From: JBEKIK01 sp963845975
GTDB taxonomy: Bacteria; Planctomycetota; Planctomycetia; Pirellulales; Thermoguttaceae
DNA length: 64,000 nucleotides
NCBI GenBank assembly: GCA_963845975.1
Contig: CAWJUD010000001.1
Coordinates: 1,798,001 to 1,862,000, forward strand
Direction of reading: 5' to 3'
The notes under the pieces are model-generated. The model saw only the letters and a program-made list of their open reading frames with translations. It was not told where the DNA came from and searched no databases. Below, piece by piece: positions 9,387 through 18,930 of the stretch (position 1 is its first letter; every line of letters begins with the position of its first letter). A program made the position numbers and the translations under genes.

Positions 9387-10191
9387 GAGTCCGCGGGCAT
9401 AAATGATCCAAAGCTTGCCGGATCTACGGCATGTCGGCGTAGGCTACCCTGCTTGTCAACTCAAAATCTCAACCCTTTCTTCGGAGTCCTAACAAAAGAC
9501 CCCTTTTTGGCATTCCTTTATTGAACTTTCAGCCATCAGCAGTCATCTATCAGTTTAAATTCTACTGCTTAAAGCCTATAGTCTAGAGCCCTGCATTTCC
9601 CCGGCTTCTTAAGCAGTGTTTGTTTACCAACTCTTCCCCGCCCACCGCCCACTGTTCACCGCCGCCCTCCCCGCCCGGGCAGACCGTGATTCTCCCATCC
9701 CTGGACAACGCCCTCGTTGTTACACACAAGTTTCCGGATGGACAACCAATAGGACCGTTTACGGCCCTTTTCCGCATCGCGGTATTAAGCCCGTCGTTTA
9801 CGCCGGGTAAGGAAGACGCCCCGACATATCTTTCCCTGTCAGCCCCGTTCACGGGGCTCCTGCCCTTCTTGCGTGTAACAACCCGGCCAACGCCCTGGTT
9901 TGTCGAAACGCCAACCAATCGCCTCCCGGCCCAACGGGCCAATCATTCCTCCTCTTGTTCAATTTGCAATTTGCATTTTGCAATTTCCAATTTGCAATAA
10001 AAAAACACACACGCAAAACGCGCTCAATCTCAAACAAAGACTCTACAGCCAATTATCTCCGGTCTTTTTCGACCAGGGGGCATATTGACCTACTCCGATT
10101 CGGTAATTATAATGGTCGAATACTCTATGCGGCGTCTTTTAAGGAACCATTCGTATTCGCCTCTGATTGCTTGGACGAATAGGGGCCGGCC
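9387..10191. repeat. 805-base gene-free spacer rich in heptad arrays
   Basis: No supportable gene. Period-7 tracts occur at 9529-9556 (TCAGCCA, TCAGCAG, TCATCTA, TCAGTTT), at about 9569-9590, at 9634-9661 (CCCACCG, CCCACTG, TTCACCG) and at 9960-10001 (CAATTTG type). The last is followed by an AAAACGCGCTCAA stretch that recurs, inverted, beside the array near 57040. Open frames here are short and have repetitive, proline-rich translations. Confidence 0.65.
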
Positions 10192-13176
10192 ATGTCATTT
10201 AAACAAAAGGTCCGAACTTGGGGAATGTCCCAATATTCACATCGCATATTTCCCCAATTCCCCTGGTGCCATGTTTCCATAGTTGACGAAAATAGGTCTT
10301 TGCCCTTTCGATTCCGCCTGTGCCGTATCTTGGGATTTATGGCAGCGTCCCTGCTTCTGAGTTCAACTATCACAGACGCGGCAAGTTATTATTGGAATGT
10401 CTCTTCCGGCGATTGGTCCACGCCTGCCTACTGGGGCGGAACCGAGCCTACATCTAGTGACTACGCTAATATCCAAAACAGCGGCACGGCGAGCATTACT
10501 CAAACAGGTGAAAAATGCTATGTCCTTTATCTTGGCGCGGCAAGTACCGGAACAGTTGAAATGAGCGGAGGCGATCTTAGTGTATATAATTCTTATGTTG
10601 GCTACTCCGGCACGGGTACGTTCACACAGACCGGAGGAACGAATTCAATCACTAAATATCTCTCTCTTGGCTACAATTCCGGTGCCAGCGGTACGTATAA
10701 TTTGAGCGGCGGGACTTTGATGGCCAATAGTTTGTATGTTGGTCAATCAGGGACCGGCCGATTTGAGTGGTTTTACAATGGCTTAACGACTACATCCATG
10801 ACGATTGGTTCACATGGCACGCTGGCTATGGGATTCGACTTTGATACTGCAGCGCTGAAAAGTGGTACTTTATTTAATGGCAGCACGCTTACCGGATTAT
10901 CTTCGGCAACTCTGGAAATTACAAATTCTTCAAAAGCTACACAATCCGGCAGCACATCTTTATCGATCGGGTATCTTACAGTCGGCTCTAGCATCGGAAA
11001 TGGGACATACAATCTAAGCGATACGGCTAAATTGTCAGTTACCAACATTGAGTATGTTGGCTTCAGCGACACGGGAACTTTCACACAGACCGGCGGAACG
11101 AATTCCGTTAGTTCTCTCGATCTTGGCCACAATTCCGGCGCCTGCGGCACCTATAATTTGAGCGGGGCAGGTCAAGCGTCCACCTCAAACGAGTATATTG
11201 GCTACTCCGGCTCGGGAACCTTCACACAGACCGATGGTACAAATTCTACGTCTTATCTTTATCTTGGTGTTAATTCCGGCTCCAACGGCACGTATGATCT
11301 GAGTGACACGGGAAAGTTGTCAGCAAACAAAGAGTATATCGGCCAATCTGGGACGGGAACATTCGCACAGATTGGCGGAACGAATACCGCCACCTACATT
11401 AAAACTGGTACTGCTGGAACATATACGCTTAGCGGCGGCGCATTAAACATTAACGGGGGTCTCGAGAATCAAGGGGTTTGGGACTTATCAAATAGTTCGG
11501 CCATAGTCAATCTATTCTCATCGTTCCTTGATCTGCGCAGCAACATACTTACTACTGCGAACAATGTTACCCTTAATATCGATTCCCATTCATTGCTGAT
11601 CGTGCCCGGCGGCTATAATGCAACAGATTATTTCGCAAATATCTACAACTCGGGCATCATCCATCAAGTCGGATCAACATTGGATATCTCACCCGCTTAT
11701 AGCATTTACGGCATAGGTTCGATTGACGACCATGTCAATTGCCAGGGGACGCTCTCCGCGACTTCCGGTTATTCCATCAATCTCAATAGTGGATTAAGCC
11801 TTTCAGGCACGGGCAAAGTTGATCTGGGAACTAGTGGAACCCTATGCGTAAATAATACGATTTCCAGAATGGACGGCGGATCGCTACATGTGAGTTATCA
11901 ATATATCGGTTCAACAGGCACGGGAACATTCACTCAAACTGGTGGAACAATTACTATAACCGATAATATCAAACATTATCCGACTCTTGCTCTTGGCTAC
12001 AATTCCGGCTCCAGTGGCACATACTATTTGAGCGGCACGGGCAATCTGAATGGCGTTGGTCTAACAGACGACGGCACAGAGTATATCGGTCTTAATGGCA
12101 TGGGAATATTCAACCAGACCGGTGGAATAAATTCTACTTATAATTTCTATATCGGCTACAATTCCGGTTCCAGCGGCACTTATAATCTTAGCGGTGGAAC
12201 TAATTCCACTTTCTTTCTCTTCCTTGGCTATAATTCCGATTCCAATGGCACATATAATTTAAACGGTACTGGATATTTGTCAGCACAAAGCGAGGATATC
12301 GGTTTCTATGGCACAGGAACTTTCACGCAGAACGGTGGAACAAATATACTCAATGGAGGATCACTCATTGTTGCTAACGGTACGTATATTCTATATGCAG
12401 GACAGATATCCACACACCTGGAGGAAATCGGCGACTTATCCGGCACGGGAACGTTCACACAGACTGGCGGGACAAATACAATCTCAACTCTCTATCTAGG
12501 CTATGATTTGGGCTCCAGCGGCACCTACAATCTAAACGGCGGAATGATCATTCTGAAATCGCTTAGAAAAGGCTCCGGCCATGCCACATTCAATTTCGGC
12601 GGCGGAACACTTCAGGCCAACCAAAATTTTACCTCTTCTCTCCCCATATCGCTGACCGGCGACGGTGGAAATGCAAATATCGATACCGCGTCCTATGCAG
12701 TTACGCTATCCGGCATTCTTTCCGGCACCGGCGGGCTGAATAAACTCGGCACCGGCACGCTAACACTTAGCAGAAAAGAAACTTATGGCGGAGACACCAC
12801 AGTAAACGGCGGCATTCTGGCAATTGTCGGCGGTATCGATCCAAGCGGGACCTCACTTATCGATGTCCAGTCGGGCACGGCGGTCTTAGAAACTGTTAAT
12901 GTGAACAAGACAAACCTCAATATCAACACCGCCCCATTAGCGACCTTCGAAGTAGTAAACGGCACGCACTCAGTCGGGTCAATCTCAGGTAGCGGAATCA
13001 CGCAAGTGGACGCTGGTGCAAGTCTGTCTGCCCAATCCATAAACCAGGGAACACTCACCATCGGCAGCGGCTCGATAGTCACGATCCTGCCGATTCCTGA
13101 ACCCTCAACCTTCGTCCTCCTGTCCGGCGCGTTTATCGCGGCAATATGCGTTTGGGCAAGAAAACGAAAGTCCTGA
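10192..13176 (+). CDS. Large repetitive PEP-CTERM adhesin-like surface protein
   Basis: 994 residues. A basic N terminus precedes a hydrophobic signal segment (about residues 49-63, MAASLLLSSTITDAA). Residues 65-830 are built from a Gly/Thr/Ser-rich unit. Each copy has the form EYIGYSGTGTFTQTGGTN followed by a LYLGYNSGSSGTYNLSG half, repeated about ten times with degeneration, which predicts a parallel beta-helix. Near 845-890 there is one typical autotransporter-associated beta-strand repeat (GTGTLTLS...YGGDTTVNGG). The end is a PEP-CTERM sorting signal: IPEPSTFVLLSGAF, membrane segment, then ARKRKS. In the family the signal is cleaved by an exosortase. AGGGG upstream favours the start at 10192. 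A heptad array overlaps the stop codon. Confidence 0.85.
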   Translation: MSFKQKVRTWGMSQYSHRIFPQFPWCHVSIVDENRSLPFRFRLCRILGFMAASLLLSSTITDAASYYWNVSSGDWSTPAYWGGTEPTSSDYANIQNSGTASITQTGEKCYVLYLGAASTGTVEMSGGDLSVYNSYVGYSGTGTFTQTGGTNSITKYLSLGYNSGASGTYNLSGGTLMANSLYVGQSGTGRFEWFYNGLTTTSMTIGSHGTLAMGFDFDTAALKSGTLFNGSTLTGLSSATLEITNSSKATQSGSTSLSIGYLTVGSSIGNGTYNLSDTAKLSVTNIEYVGFSDTGTFTQTGGTNSVSSLDLGHNSGACGTYNLSGAGQASTSNEYIGYSGSGTFTQTDGTNSTSYLYLGVNSGSNGTYDLSDTGKLSANKEYIGQSGTGTFAQIGGTNTATYIKTGTAGTYTLSGGALNINGGLENQGVWDLSNSSAIVNLFSSFLDLRSNILTTANNVTLNIDSHSLLIVPGGYNATDYFANIYNSGIIHQVGSTLDISPAYSIYGIGSIDDHVNCQGTLSATSGYSINLNSGLSLSGTGKVDLGTSGTLCVNNTISRMDGGSLHVSYQYIGSTGTGTFTQTGGTITITDNIKHYPTLALGYNSGSSGTYYLSGTGNLNGVGLTDDGTEYIGLNGMGIFNQTGGINSTYNFYIGYNSGSSGTYNLSGGTNSTFFLFLGYNSDSNGTYNLNGTGYLSAQSEDIGFYGTGTFTQNGGTNILNGGSLIVANGTYILYAGQISTHLEEIGDLSGTGTFTQTGGTNTISTLYLGYDLGSSGTYNLNGGMIILKSLRKGSGHATFNFGGGTLQANQNFTSSLPISLTGDGGNANIDTASYAVTLSGILSGTGGLNKLGTGTLTLSRKETYGGDTTVNGGILAIVGGIDPSGTSLIDVQSGTAVLETVNVNKTNLNINTAPLATFEVVNGTHSVGSISGSGITQVDAGASLSAQSINQGTLTIGSGSIVTILPIPEPSTFVLLSGAFIAAICVWARKRKS

Positions 13177-13769
13177 ACCCTGATACCTCTCGCCCTTCCC
13201 CTGTCCCCTTTTGTTCATCCTTCATCCCTCATCCTTCATCCTTATCTTGTGCCCCTTCTGGGCATAGCCTAGCCAACAATTGCTCTCCTTCATGAAATGT
13301 CCCTTTTCCAAAAACCCCCCAAAAACATCCAAAAATCACCGAAATTGATCAACTATTGCAATTCAACCTTGTAACTTTTTTGTGGCGTATTTACCCCTAG
13401 TGATTTTCATATCTGTCTATCTCACAAACATTTAACTCCACCCCCCTTGTTGTGTTTGACAAAAAGCTCATTGTTCGATTTTTCCCCAATAATTCACTCC
13501 AAAAAATTCCCTGTCCAAAAATTCCAACTGCTTATCCTACAATCCATTTGTGCGCACCGTCCCCCGCAAAACTCAAAACATTTTTTTCTACTACTTAAGA
13601 GTGCCCCAAACCGTCGCCGCAACCCCTTATTTTCCAACCCCTTGCACCGCCCCATTTTGACCAAAAAAATTTTACTCTCTAGACCGCCAAAAATCCCAAA
13701 TCCCCCGGCAAAAAACTCCCCTTTCTTTTACAACCCAGTCCTGAACCCCGAACCCCGAACCCCGAACCC
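13172..13769. repeat. Gene-free spacer beginning with a long phased heptad array
   Basis: From 13172 to about 13262, thirteen consecutive 7-mers keep one phase while the sequence drifts: CCTGAAC, CCTGATA, CCTCTCG, CCCTTCC, CCTGTCC, CCTTTTG, then TTCATCC-type units. The PEP-CTERM gene's stop codon lies inside the first unit. The remaining ~480 bases are pyrimidine- and A-rich with no supportable gene. At the far end 13741-13782 is another array (CTGAACC, CCGAACC three times, CTTAGCC, CTTATCC) that covers the stop codon of the minus-strand gene ending at 13770. Confidence 0.75.
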
Positions 13770-15359
13770 TTAGCCCTTATCCCGCCCGCACAACTCCACG
13801 GCCAGATCCTTAACTCGTTTCAAGTCCAGCTTGCCGGTCCCCAGGACGGGAATCGCTTCCACGCGGCGAAAATCTTCGGCCGATGGAATCCACAGCGCAG
13901 GCAGGCCGGTTTCAGGCAGTTTGCGGCAGATCTCCTCGGGCTTTAGCCCCAAGTCGGTGTGCAACACCACTAACCGCTCGCCTCTTTTGGCGTCAGGCAC
14001 CGATGTGACCACTGCGCGCAGGTCTTCTTCGTCGATGTGCAACAACTGATTGATGGCTTCTTCCACGCGGATGTGCGGCACCATTTCGCCGCCGATCTTG
14101 GAAAACCGGCTCACCCGCCCCGTTACGCGAATGAATCCCTCTTCGTCGATCTCCGCCACGTCGCCGGTTATGTACCAGCCGTCGCGGATCACCTCGGCCG
14201 TGAGGTCAGGCCGGGCCAGGTAGCCTTTCATCACGTTCGGCCCTTTTACCAGCAACATGCCCGTACGATTCGGCCCAAGGTCTTCGCCGCTGTCCAGGTC
14301 GATTACCTTGGCTGAGATGCCTGGCAGCGGCCGGCCCACCGTGCCTTCCTTCACGCCTTCGAGTTTGCTCGTCCGGCCGCGCCCGGGCGGAATATTGCCG
14401 GCCACCACCGGCGACAGTTCGGTCGCCCCATAGCCTTCCATGGGTCGGACCTTGAATTTCGCCTCGAATGCGTCGGCTAGTTCCATGGGAAGTTTTTCCG
14501 CCCCGGCAAAGACCACTTCCAAAGTCTTAAAATTCTCCGCTTCGCAGCGGCGTTGATAGGAGCGGACAAAAGTTGGCGTGGCAATCATGATGGTCGCCCC
14601 GTGCCGCTGGCAGAGTTTTCCCACCTCCCGGGCCTCCAGGGGCGTGAAATGATAGATGCCCTTGGGCGCCAGAGCCAAAACCGTCCACAGCGTGACGGTA
14701 TAGCCGAACGAATGGAAAAACGGCAAAATGCCCAAAAGCACGTCGCTATCGCGGAGTCGGATGATCGCGTCGATCGCCTCGACGTTCGAGCCCACGTTGT
14801 CATGCGTCAGCATTACGCCCTTGGGCCGGCCGGTCGAGCCGGAGGTGAAAACCACCGTCAGCAAATCGTCGGGTTTGACGCGGGTCAAGCCCAGACTGCG
14901 TTCCAGCAGAAAAACCGGCATCAACCAGGCTTCGGCCGCGGAAATAATCTTGTCTAAGGCCGTGATCTTTCCCGAAAAATCCTCGAGCGGCACGAACTCG
15001 GCATCGATTTTAAAATCAAACTTCTCCAACATCCGCCGGCTGGTAAGCACGTGGCGAATTCCGCACTGTTTAACACAGGAGTTCATCACCTCGGAAGTGA
15101 CCGTGTAATTCAGATTCACGGCGATGCGGCGATCGATGGCCAGGGCGGCATTTGTAACCACGGCCCCGACCGAGGGCGGCAGCAAAACGCCCACGAATTG
15201 CTCGCCCGGCGCAAGCACGTGCCTGCGCAAAAGGCGGCGCAGCGCCAGCGTGCGGGTAAGCAGCCCCGCGCCGCTAAGTTCCACACCGGTCGAGTCGGCC
15301 GCCTTGGCCTTTCTCATGTGCCGTCGGCACATCCGCAAAAATTTTCGCGGCAGGATCAT
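13770..15359 (-). CDS. AMP-dependent acyl-CoA/acyl-ACP synthetase, Aas-type
   Basis: 529 residues. The ATP/AMP signature TSGSTGRPKGVMLTH is at residues 172-186. GYGATELSP and the ITGDVAEIDEEGFIRVTGR hinge follow in order, and LGTGKLDLKRV near the C terminus carries the expected catalytic lysine. The reaction is activation of a fatty acid as an acyl-adenylate with transfer to CoA or ACP. In Aas this domain is fused to a PlsC acyltransferase. Here it is a separate gene directly downstream (gap 195 bp) of a transporter-PlsC fusion, so a role in re-acylating lysophospholipids is likely. The stop codon lies within a heptad array, and another array begins 12 bases upstream of the start. Confidence 0.82.
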   Translation of the reverse strand: MILPRKFLRMCRRHMRKAKAADSTGVELSGAGLLTRTLALRRLLRRHVLAPGEQFVGVLLPPSVGAVVTNAALAIDRRIAVNLNYTVTSEVMNSCVKQCGIRHVLTSRRMLEKFDFKIDAEFVPLEDFSGKITALDKIISAAEAWLMPVFLLERSLGLTRVKPDDLLTVVFTSGSTGRPKGVMLTHDNVGSNVEAIDAIIRLRDSDVLLGILPFFHSFGYTVTLWTVLALAPKGIYHFTPLEAREVGKLCQRHGATIMIATPTFVRSYQRRCEAENFKTLEVVFAGAEKLPMELADAFEAKFKVRPMEGYGATELSPVVAGNIPPGRGRTSKLEGVKEGTVGRPLPGISAKVIDLDSGEDLGPNRTGMLLVKGPNVMKGYLARPDLTAEVIRDGWYITGDVAEIDEEGFIRVTGRVSRFSKIGGEMVPHIRVEEAINQLLHIDEEDLRAVVTSVPDAKRGERLVVLHTDLGLKPEEICRKLPETGLPALWIPSAEDFRRVEAIPVLGTGKLDLKRVKDLAVELCGRDKG

Positions 15360-15370
15360 TTTTTATTTAT

Positions 15371-15576
15371 CGGTTGTCGGTTTACAGTAATCAGTTTACA
15401 GTTATCAGTTCAAAGTAAGGAATACGAAGCATCAGCGTTTAATATACAGTTTTTAGAATATTTCATCCTTCATCCGATTAAAGTGGTCAATAAATTGACC
15501 ACCCCTTACTGCACATTCCCCAGAGCCCACTGCCCACCGCCCACAGCCCACTCCTCACTCTCCACTCTTCACTTTA
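15371..15576. repeat. Two heptad arrays flanking the synthetase/acyltransferase junction
   Basis: At 15371-15419 seven units keep phase (CGGTTGT, CGGTTTA, CAGTAAT, CAGTTTA, CAGTTAT, CAGTTCA, AAGTAAG). At 15521-15576 eight units do (CAGAGCC, CACTGCC, CACCGCC, CACAGCC, CACTCCT, CACTCTC, CACTCTT, CACTTTA). The second array overlaps the upstream gene: its last codons (GKVKSGE and stop) are read out of the repeat. The bases between hold no gene. Confidence 0.85.
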
Positions 15577-17618
15577 CCAAGTTCCATCACTGCCTGGCGG
15601 ATTTGTTCGATGTCGGCGGGGTGATAAATTGGTTTGCCGAAGCGGACAGTCACCGGATATCGCCATTTTTTGGGCAGTTTCCAGAAGGCCTTGCCGCCTT
15701 CGAAACTGAAAATGCTGCCCCACATGCCGTCGACATACACCGGGATGACCGGCAGGTCGGTGCCTTCAATAATCCTCATCAACCCGGGCTGGAAGGGCTG
15801 CATTTCGCCGGTGCGCGTAATGCCCCCCTCCGGAAAAACGCAAACCAATTCGCCGTTGAGCAACGCCTCGCGGGCGATGCGCAGCGACTGGACGATCGAT
15901 TTCCGCCCGGGATGGATAAGAATCACTCGCCCCAAACGCCCGAACCAGCGGAGCCACGGCGTCTCGAAATAATCGGCAAAAACCAGCATGCGCGGATGGC
16001 GCGGACAGGCCAGGCCCACCAGCAGGCCGTCGGCGTAACTAACGTGGTTGGGCGTGATCAGGGCGCCGGCGGCCGGGATGTTTTCCAGCCCTTCGATTCG
16101 CGTCCGGTACATCAGCCGCCATAAAGCCACTACGATCATTCGCGTGGTATCGTAAGCCGTGTAGCGGATTAAGATCACAACCAAGGGCAGCAATGCGACG
16201 CCGAGCAGCAGAAAAATTGACCGGCCGGACAGGCCCAGGACGCTGACCATTAAAATATACAAACCGGAAGCCGCCAACGTGCCCGAAAAAGTCAGGAAAT
16301 TGACGGCGGCAAATATGGAACCGCGGGTTTTTTCTGGGCTGTGATATTGCAGGTATGCCTGTAACGGCACGTCGTACAATCCGCCCGATAGTCCCAGCAA
16401 CAAAAGGCAGCCGGCTGATGCAAAATAGCTGAATGAAATTGGAGATCCGCTGCCGGCAGGAACGAAGAATAACAGTATGTGGCTCAGGGCGATGCCCGCG
16501 GCGCCCAGCGGCACCAGCGACAAGACTATTCTGCGCCGCGATATAAATCCCGCCAATATATTTCCCGCTCCCACGCCCAGGGCAAGCATGCCCATGAGCA
16601 GGCTGATATGATTTTTTGACAAATGCAAGTGGACGTCGCCGTAATTATTGATATTTATCAGACACAAGCCGCCCAGCGACCAGAACAACATGCTGGCCGC
16701 GGCCGCCATGAACAGCGGGCGAAAAGACATTAGCGTGCGGAAATCGCGATATGTTTCACTGGCGAAATTTACCGGAAATTTTCGCGAAGGATTAGCCCTT
16801 TTCAAGCGGCGGATGGGCAGGCTGGTCAAAAAACCGGTTGCGGCCACGCTAATAATCGCCGCGGCCCAAAATCCCCAATGGGTTTGACCCAGGGGATTAG
16901 TCCATACGTATAAGTACCCGGCGCCTACGGTGCCAAGCACAATGGCCAGGATGGTGGTCATGCCGATCAGGCCGTTGGCGGCCGAAATACGCTCCGTGCG
17001 TACGATTTCCGGGATGGAGCCGTATTTCGAGGGCCCGAATATCGCACTGTGCCCGCCCATTAAAAACAACGTGAAAAACATCAACCAAACGTTGCCGTGA
17101 AGGATGACTATTACGCCGAGAATCATGAGGATCACTTCAGCCACTTTACACGACACTATTACGCTGCGTTTACTGAAACGATCAGCGCAATATCCGGCGG
17201 GCGCGGCCAACAGTATGAACGGCAAAACAAGCATCGCCTGACCGGCCGATACCGCGATGGAGGCCACAATCTCCTTGTATTTTTCAGGTTGCATGACCGG
17301 TGACAGGTTTGGAACGATCAAAGATATCAGCCGGCGGAAGATCGGGTCATCAACCGCATAATCGCTGCCGATAAAGGCCACCAGCCAGCGGAAAAGATTA
17401 TCGTTGGTGGCCCCCAGAAATTGGGTGATCAAAAGCCCGATAAAACTGGGCGTAAACAGCCTTTCGCGCTCAGTCTCGGCTGGAAGATCGGGCGTCCGGT
17501 CATCGGCGGTTACGGGCGATTGTTGAGATTCCATCTCAATCGCATGGGCCAAGGGAGTTCGTCCGGGTTTCACGGCGGACGATTCAGCAGTACAAGTTGT
17601 AACGGATTCGGCGCTCAT
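15555..17618 (-). CDS. LplT-like MFS transporter fused to PlsC-type acyltransferase
   Basis: About 687 residues from the ATG at 17618. A start at 17672 is possible, but the extra residues look non-coding. Residues ~55-450 contain about twelve membrane segments with MFS features (QFLGATNDNLFRW, GGHSAIFGPSKYGSIPEIV), matching LplT lysophospholipid flippases. Residues ~490-687 are a PlsC domain with the acyltransferase box NHVSYADG (H-x4-D) and FPEGGITRTGEM. In Escherichia coli LplT is separate and PlsC is fused to the AMP-ligase of Aas. Here the transporter has taken the acyltransferase and the ligase is a free-standing neighbour. Inferred role: import of lysophospholipid and its re-acylation at the inner membrane. 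Confidence 0.85.
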   Translation of the reverse strand: MSAESVTTCTAESSAVKPGRTPLAHAIEMESQQSPVTADDRTPDLPAETERERLFTPSFIGLLITQFLGATNDNLFRWLVAFIGSDYAVDDPIFRRLISLIVPNLSPVMQPEKYKEIVASIAVSAGQAMLVLPFILLAAPAGYCADRFSKRSVIVSCKVAEVILMILGVIVILHGNVWLMFFTLFLMGGHSAIFGPSKYGSIPEIVRTERISAANGLIGMTTILAIVLGTVGAGYLYVWTNPLGQTHWGFWAAAIISVAATGFLTSLPIRRLKRANPSRKFPVNFASETYRDFRTLMSFRPLFMAAAASMLFWSLGGLCLININNYGDVHLHLSKNHISLLMGMLALGVGAGNILAGFISRRRIVLSLVPLGAAGIALSHILLFFVPAGSGSPISFSYFASAGCLLLLGLSGGLYDVPLQAYLQYHSPEKTRGSIFAAVNFLTFSGTLAASGLYILMVSVLGLSGRSIFLLLGVALLPLVVILIRYTAYDTTRMIVVALWRLMYRTRIEGLENIPAAGALITPNHVSYADGLLVGLACPRHPRMLVFADYFETPWLRWFGRLGRVILIHPGRKSIVQSLRIAREALLNGELVCVFPEGGITRTGEMQPFQPGLMRIIEGTDLPVIPVYVDGMWGSIFSFEGGKAFWKLPKKWRYPVTVRFGKPIYHPADIEQIRQAVMELGKVKSGE

Positions 17619-17659
17619 TGTCACGATGGTTTCTGAATGTATAGATGATTTAACCCATA

Positions 17660-17694
17660 ACACGCGGCACAAGTGCCGCGGCTAAACGTCCAGA
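17660..17694. repeat. Short palindromic element ending GCTAAACG
   Basis: The bases GCGGCACAAGTGCCGC form a hairpin followed by GGCTAAACG. The same design, a G/C palindrome next to TTTAGC or GCTAAA, occurs at 35671-35693, 43622-43648 and 63008-63040. It lies between two minus-strand genes and may be a dispersed REP-like element; no T tract follows on the gene strand. Confidence 0.55.
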
Positions 17695-17758
17695 TCGATG
17701 CCCCTATTGTTATTAGGCGATACTTTTACCCCCATGTAACGTCCGATTTCAGACGGTT

Positions 17759-18763
17759 TTAGAACTTCCATAATAGTAGGGCGGCGTAATCCAAGTCGTT
17801 GGGCAGTGCGGTGCCGGGCGAACTGTTGTAGCGGTTCCGCACCGCCAGGCGCAGACTGAGATTGGTCTCCTGGTCCAACAGGAATTCCCACCCCGCCAGG
17901 CTGTAAAGACGGAATTCGGTAAAATCAGTTTCATTGGGCATGTAATCCACCGTGGCCACGAGTTTCTGGCGGTGGCTCACCCGGCGTTCGTAGTCTATGC
18001 CCACGATCATTTCCGGGGTATAATATTTGTCCTTTGGACCACCGATTTCGTGCGAAAAACCGCTGCCGAAACGCGTCTTAAACGAGGCCTGTTTGGTTCT
18101 AAACCACCAATAACCCACGCCGGCATGGGCGGTGATGCGGAAATTAAAGTCTTGAAATTCGTCGTATTCGCCGGTGCTCTCGACAAACAAACTCCAAGGC
18201 GTTTCCAGGATCAGCCGTTCATACCTGGCTTCAGAAAACAGCCAATTAGCCGTATTAATTGTATTTGTCGTGCGGCGGTTATAATCCAGGTCCAAATACA
18301 GCAGGTGAAGTTCCGTTCTTCGTTTGGCGTTGAATCCCGCGTGCAAATTCATGGCCTCGTTGTTGCCTTCCGCTCCGTCCAGTCCGAGCGTGAAAGAGCC
18401 CTCCCAAAGTTTTATTGGCTTTTCTCGTTCATCTTCCTCTATCAGAACGGCGTCTTCCTCCTTGGGTTTTTTAACGTCCGGAGATTGAATGCCCTGATCT
18501 AACAAAAAATCGTGAAACTGGGGTTTCGACACCCAATCGGCCGGAGGTTGTGCATTTCCCACCGGCGGCAGCCGTTCTACATCCGGAGTATGGACTATTA
18601 ATGGTTGAGTCCCGCCGGTCGGCCCGGTTTCCGACCCCACGGTGCATAGACTAATACCAAGAAATAAACTCAAAACTGATCCAAGCAAGTTGCCATCCTC
18701 GTGCGCGGTATCTCTGTTTTTTTTAAGGCTGAGAACAGTACCAGAATCGGTTCGGCAAAACAA
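17759..18763 (-). CDS. DUF481-type outer-membrane beta-barrel protein
   Basis: 334 residues. A hydrophobic segment near residues 26-44 (LLGSVLSLFLGISLCTVGSE) is a likely signal peptide, so the true start may be a little downstream of 18763. After a Pro/acidic linker, residues ~125-334 alternate polar and hydrophobic residues with many aromatics (LWEGSFTLGLDG, AHAGVGYWWFRT, DYERRVSHRQKLVATVDY, LSLRLAVRNRYNS) and end in Phe, as outer-membrane barrels do. This is the DUF481 (YdiY-like) pattern. Substrate or function unknown. It is transcribed away from glgC across a small AT-rich gap. Confidence 0.75.
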   Translation of the reverse strand: MFCRTDSGTVLSLKKNRDTAHEDGNLLGSVLSLFLGISLCTVGSETGPTGGTQPLIVHTPDVERLPPVGNAQPPADWVSKPQFHDFLLDQGIQSPDVKKPKEEDAVLIEEDEREKPIKLWEGSFTLGLDGAEGNNEAMNLHAGFNAKRRTELHLLYLDLDYNRRTTNTINTANWLFSEARYERLILETPWSLFVESTGEYDEFQDFNFRITAHAGVGYWWFRTKQASFKTRFGSGFSHEIGGPKDKYYTPEMIVGIDYERRVSHRQKLVATVDYMPNETDFTEFRLYSLAGWEFLLDQETNLSLRLAVRNRYNSSPGTALPNDLDYAALLLWKF

Positions 18764-18788
18764 GGGCGAGTTGCCACTATACAGGCTG

Positions 18789-18840
18789 GTACATTATATA
18801 TATTAATAATGTACTACTTATTGTGTATATAGAATAAGTA
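18789..18840. promoter_or_regulatory. Two adjacent AT-rich hairpins in a divergent promoter gap
   Basis: Bases 18789-18797 (GTACATTAT) pair with 18806-18814. Directly after, 18815-18822 (TACTTATT) pair with 18833-18840. GTAC occurs three times, at 18789, 18811 and 18838. The pair lies in the 167-bp gap between the divergent DUF481 gene and glgC. Position and symmetry suggest operator sites or a regulatory RNA structure, but no known regulator motif is recognised. Confidence 0.45.
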
Positions 18841-18930
18841 CATGGCGGGGACATTCCCAAGCTTTCCCAGCTTCGATAGACTGACTTATTGAATAGACTC
18901 ATCTTGTTGCTTGGCTATCGAGGTTTTTGC

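Noticed and set aside
9620..10000. 126-residue plus-strand frame in the spacer
   Set aside because: It reads through heptad arrays, is Pro-rich with no ribosome binding site, and resembles translated repeat.
13741..13782. CRISPR-like or telomere-like repeat (CCGAACC units)
   Set aside because: Units are 7 bp and contiguous, with no unique spacers and no cas genes. Telomere-like resemblance is superficial because the array is internal and one of many families.
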